Part shown: positions 61,984 through 64,000 of the stretch, piece after piece
How the letters are laid out: the number at the start of each line of letters is the position of its first letter
Numbering within the stretch: position 1 is the first letter of the stretch
NCBI RefSeq assembly: GCF_000308515.1
Contig: NZ_BAFV01000037.1
Span: 1-64,000 of the forward strand
Source: Nocardia carnea NBRC 14403
GTDB taxonomy: Bacteria > Actinomycetota > Actinomycetes > Mycobacteriales > Mycobacteriaceae
Length of the DNA stretch: 64,000 nt
Reading direction: 5' to 3'
Translations under genes and position numbers: made by a program
The notes under the pieces: model-generated
Told to the model about the DNA's origin: nothing
What the model saw: only the letters and a program-made list of their open reading frames with translations
The model's database searches: none

Positions 61984-62850
61984 TCAGAGGTCGGCGAGCC
62001 GCGGCACTACCGGCGCCACGCTGTCGACCCACGCCGCCGGCGACCCACCGGGCGGCATCACGATCGCGGTGTGTACCCCGAGCTGGGCATAGCCGGCCAT
62101 CTGACGGACGAAATCGTCGAGCGCGGCCGGGTCAGGGCTGCCGGCCAGCACGGTTTTGCGGATGCGCTCGTAATCGGTACCGGCTTCTTCGCAGTGCCGG
62201 CGCAGCACATCGAGCTTGTGCGCCACCTCCTCGGTGCTGGAAGCGAACAGGTTGCAGGCGTCGCCGTAGCGGGCCACCAGCCGCAGCGTCCGCTTCTCAC
62301 CGCCACCCCCGATGAGCACCTTCGGCCGATGCAGCGGCTGCGGTGCGCACAGGGTCTCGGCCAGCTGGTAGTGCTTGCCCTCGAACGGCCCGTTGTTGTC
62401 CGGATCCCACATCTGCGCACAGATCCGCAGCGTTTCCTCCAGCCGATCGAACCGTTCGCCGGTCGGCGGATACGGCACACCGAGGCCGTGATGTTCGCGT
62501 TCGAACCAGGCAGCGCCGATCCCGAGCGCCGCGCGGCCGCCTGAGAGCACGTCCAGCGTGGTGACCGTTTTCGCGAGCAGCCCGGGATGCCGGTAGGTCA
62601 CGCCGGTCACCAGCAGGCCGAGTTCGATCGTGGAGGTGTGGGCGGCCATGAACCCGAGGCTGGTGTAGCCCTCCAGCATGTTCGCTTCCGCGGGCAGCCC
62701 GGTCGGTTCGATCTGGAAGAAATGGTCCATGAACGACAACCAGCTCGCGCCGGCCAGCTCCGCGGCCGCGCCCACACGCGCCAGCTCCCCGGCAATGGCG
62801 GCGGTGCCACCGTCGATCTCGAAAATCGGAACATGGAAACCGAGTTCCAT
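61984..62850 (-). CDS. LLM-class F420-dependent oxidoreductase under a MerR-type promoter
   Basis: 288 residues from an ATG at 62850 with AAGGGG six bases upstream; ATGs at 62856 and 62889 are poorer. The luciferase-like barrel is seen in MELGFHVPIFEIDGGTAAIA, GASWLSFMDHFFQIEPTGLP, SGGRAALGIGAAWFEREHHG and RPKVLIGGGGEKRTLRLVA. It resembles TIGR03560-type mycobacterial enzymes that probably use F420. Its promoter (62890-62920) has a long 19-bp spacer with a palindrome, the mark of MerR-family activation by a metal, drug or redox signal. Confidence 0.88.
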   Translation of the reverse strand: MELGFHVPIFEIDGGTAAIAGELARVGAAAELAGASWLSFMDHFFQIEPTGLPAEANMLEGYTSLGFMAAHTSTIELGLLVTGVTYRHPGLLAKTVTTLDVLSGGRAALGIGAAWFEREHHGLGVPYPPTGERFDRLEETLRICAQMWDPDNNGPFEGKHYQLAETLCAPQPLHRPKVLIGGGGEKRTLRLVARYGDACNLFASSTEEVAHKLDVLRRHCEEAGTDYERIRKTVLAGSPDPAALDDFVRQMAGYAQLGVHTAIVMPPGGSPAAWVDSVAPVVPRLADL

Positions 62851-62889
62851 ACTCATCCCCTTGTGATGGTGGGTGATCGGGTCGATCAC

Positions 62890-62920
62890 ACGCTACGACC
62901 TGGAGAGCACTCCAGGTCAA
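62890..62920 (-). promoter_or_regulatory. MerR-family-type promoter/operator
   Basis: On the minus strand TTGACC (62915-62920) and TAGCGT (62890-62895) are separated by 19 bp, and the spacer contains the perfect palindrome ACCTGGAG-TGCT-CTCCAGGT (62898-62917). A 19-bp spacer with a dyad between -35 and -10 is the classic layout of MerR/SoxR-type promoters. The dyad starts within the stop codon of the upstream methyltransferase gene. No merR gene is in the window. Confidence 0.7.
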
Positions 62921-63747
62921 ATGTGCCGTGGAGTGTCCCGGATCAGCGGCCGGTCCGTTGTCTCGAGGGCCGAGGCGACAAGGTAATCCAGCGGCAGGAC
63001 GAGTTGGTCGTGGTGGTGCTTCGCCCGTTGCTCGACGAATCGGCGCATATCCCGATGTAGCTCGTCCCAGCGCCTGTCCGCGGTCAATCGGTCCTGTTCG
63101 CTCATGACGTGGCCCGCCGTGCGAATCAGGAACCCGGCAGCCTCCTCCGCGGAAGAAAACGGCAGCGTCACCCGGCCGGATGAGGTGGCTGTGAGCCGTA
63201 GCTGGTGGGGTTCGAGTATTTCGGTGAGCGCGGTGGACTCGCCCCAGCGGCTGGGCGGTCCGCTGCTGATCGGCGGTGGCGGCAGGTAGGGGGCGAGCAC
63301 CTGGCCCATCGCCGGCAGCACGCTGCCCGGCTGCCACGACACCAGCACCACCCGTGCGCCCGGTGCCGCGACTCGGGCAAGCTCGCGGGCCGCGGCCTGG
63401 TGGTCGGTCGCGTACATGGCACCGAACACCGAGAGCACGACATCGGCTGATCGATCCGGAACGGGAAGCGCCGCGAGATCCCCGCACAGCCATTCGATGT
63501 CGAAACCTGCGCAGCGGGCGCGTTCCTCGGCCGACCGTAGCAGCGCCGGCTCGAAGTCGATGCCGGTAACTCGGCCGCCACACCGGGCCGCGAGCAGTGC
63601 CGCGTTGCCTGTGCCGGTAGCGATATCGAATACCCGGTCACCCGGTCCGACCGCAGCTGCCTCGACGGCCGCCTTCGCGGCGGACCGCAGATGACGGCCC
63701 ATCGACGGGTAGTCACCGGCGCCCCACGTCGTCATCGGGCTGTTCAC
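62917..63747 (-). CDS. Class I SAM-dependent methyltransferase (UbiE/COQ5-like)
   Basis: 276 residues from a GTG at 63747 with AGGAGG seven bases upstream. SAM motifs are VGPGDRVFDIATGTGNAALL, GGRVTGIDFEPALLRSAEER, WLCGDLAALPVPDRSADVVL and ELARVAAPGARVVLVSWQPG. This is the general layout of the Methyltransf_25/11 group; the second half carries no telling motif. The ribosome site lies in a hairpin with a full anti-Shine-Dalgarno arm (63755-63772), so translation may be gated. Downstream, an LLM oxidoreductase has its own promoter. Confidence 0.88.
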   Translation of the reverse strand: MNSPMTTWGAGDYPSMGRHLRSAAKAAVEAAAVGPGDRVFDIATGTGNAALLAARCGGRVTGIDFEPALLRSAEERARCAGFDIEWLCGDLAALPVPDRSADVVLSVFGAMYATDHQAAARELARVAAPGARVVLVSWQPGSVLPAMGQVLAPYLPPPPISSGPPSRWGESTALTEILEPHQLRLTATSSGRVTLPFSSAEEAAGFLIRTAGHVMSEQDRLTADRRWDELHRDMRRFVEQRAKHHHDQLVLPLDYLVASALETTDRPLIRDTPRHI

Positions 63748-63754
63748 TCGTCTA

Positions 63755-63772
63755 CCTCCTGAATGCAGGAGG
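63755..63772 (-). promoter_or_regulatory. Hairpin that masks the ribosome site of the methyltransferase
   Basis: On the minus strand CCTCCTG-CATT-CAGGAGG: 7-bp perfect stem whose right arm is the Shine-Dalgarno sequence of the gene starting at 63747. The left arm is an anti-Shine-Dalgarno sequence. Confidence 0.65.
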
Positions 63773-64000
63773 CGCCCTTGATCGTGTCGACCGGAGTCGA
63801 GCGTGGCGGACCGGGTCCGTCGCAGCGCCTCTCGCTCCGGATATGGATGCGGACAGCCTAGCGGCCCTCCAGACTCGGCTGCGGACCACTCGCCATGAGC
63901 CGCCTGCCTGTCCCTTGGTGACGAAGGTCCGCGGGCGCGCCGGGGTAGTTGCGGTTCGCACCGGACCGCATCACTCCGCAGCCGGCGGGCTGCGGTGCGC
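63773..64000. other. Window end, no gene supported
   Basis: Upstream region of the methyltransferase gene. It should contain its promoter, but no clear boxes, tRNA or ribosome sites for another gene are seen. Confidence 0.5.

Overview
The window is GC-rich throughout, with dense, often overlapping genes and frequent GTG starts. It carries a mycothiol ligase (mshC), an Lsr2 protein, an antigen-85-type mycolyltransferase homologue, a PapA-type acyltransferase beside a Mas-like polyketide synthase, and MmpL and hemin (HmuTUV) transporters. Together these point to a mycolic-acid-containing actinomycete, most likely Nocardia or a close relative. No tRNA, rRNA, CRISPR array, transposase or phage gene was seen.

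Layout. 1-12528: the end of an ABC permease; a polyketide synthase - MFS exporter - PapA acyltransferase operon (minus strand); an Ag85-like secreted acyltransferase. This looks like a lipid assembly and export locus. 12796-20301: small membrane and secreted proteins, a lipoprotein lipase, a MarR-MFS drug-efflux pair, an epoxide-hydrolase-like enzyme and a compact Lsr2. 20537-24610: two tandem Methyltransf_19 (DUF574) enzymes, a PPOX-fold protein and an XRE-DUF5753 regulator. 24918-33086: M20 peptidase and PEBP genes, a FadD, then ribA behind an unusual PfkB-like gene, then pyrD in a three-gene operon with a DUF5703 gene and an LppL-like propeller lipoprotein. 34541-37727: a small gene, an Mtb12-like lipoprotein and an MmpL pump. 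37943-42301: hemin ABC transporter with an IdeR-like box, preceded by an aldo/keto reductase homologue. 42740-47375: uppP, a histidine phosphatase, DUF3090, the SCO1664-type kinase-like protein and mshC. From memory, the order from the M20 gene to mshC is that of M. tuberculosis Rv2141c-Rv2130c, interrupted here by the ribA/pfkB/fadD and mmpL/hmu blocks.

47522-64000: accessory metabolism. Two TetR regulators, methyltransferases, a VOC/DinB pair and a WYL regulator come first. Next is a catabolic-looking unit (FadD19-like ligase, unknown protein, NTF2-fold protein, ferredoxin) divergent from a carboxymuconolactone-decarboxylase/LLM-oxidoreductase unit. That unit runs straight into a translationally coupled glycosyltransferase - methyltransferase - alpha/alpha-barrel trio. 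An SDR, another LLM enzyme under a MerR-type promoter, and a methyltransferase with a sequestered ribosome site end the window.

The most unusual signals are: a family of four exactly 63-bp, palindromic, structured repeats between 36307 and 42467, one inserted in frame in mmpL and one supplying the ribosome-binding site and start codon of hmuT; a PfkB-fold protein that has lost the catalytic aspartate, has an unrecognised N-terminal domain and precedes ribA; a shared operator-like sequence at a distant tetR and at the divergent ferredoxin/CMD promoters; and a 206-residue low-complexity tail on the polyketide synthase. All assignments come from reading the sequence; no database search was run.
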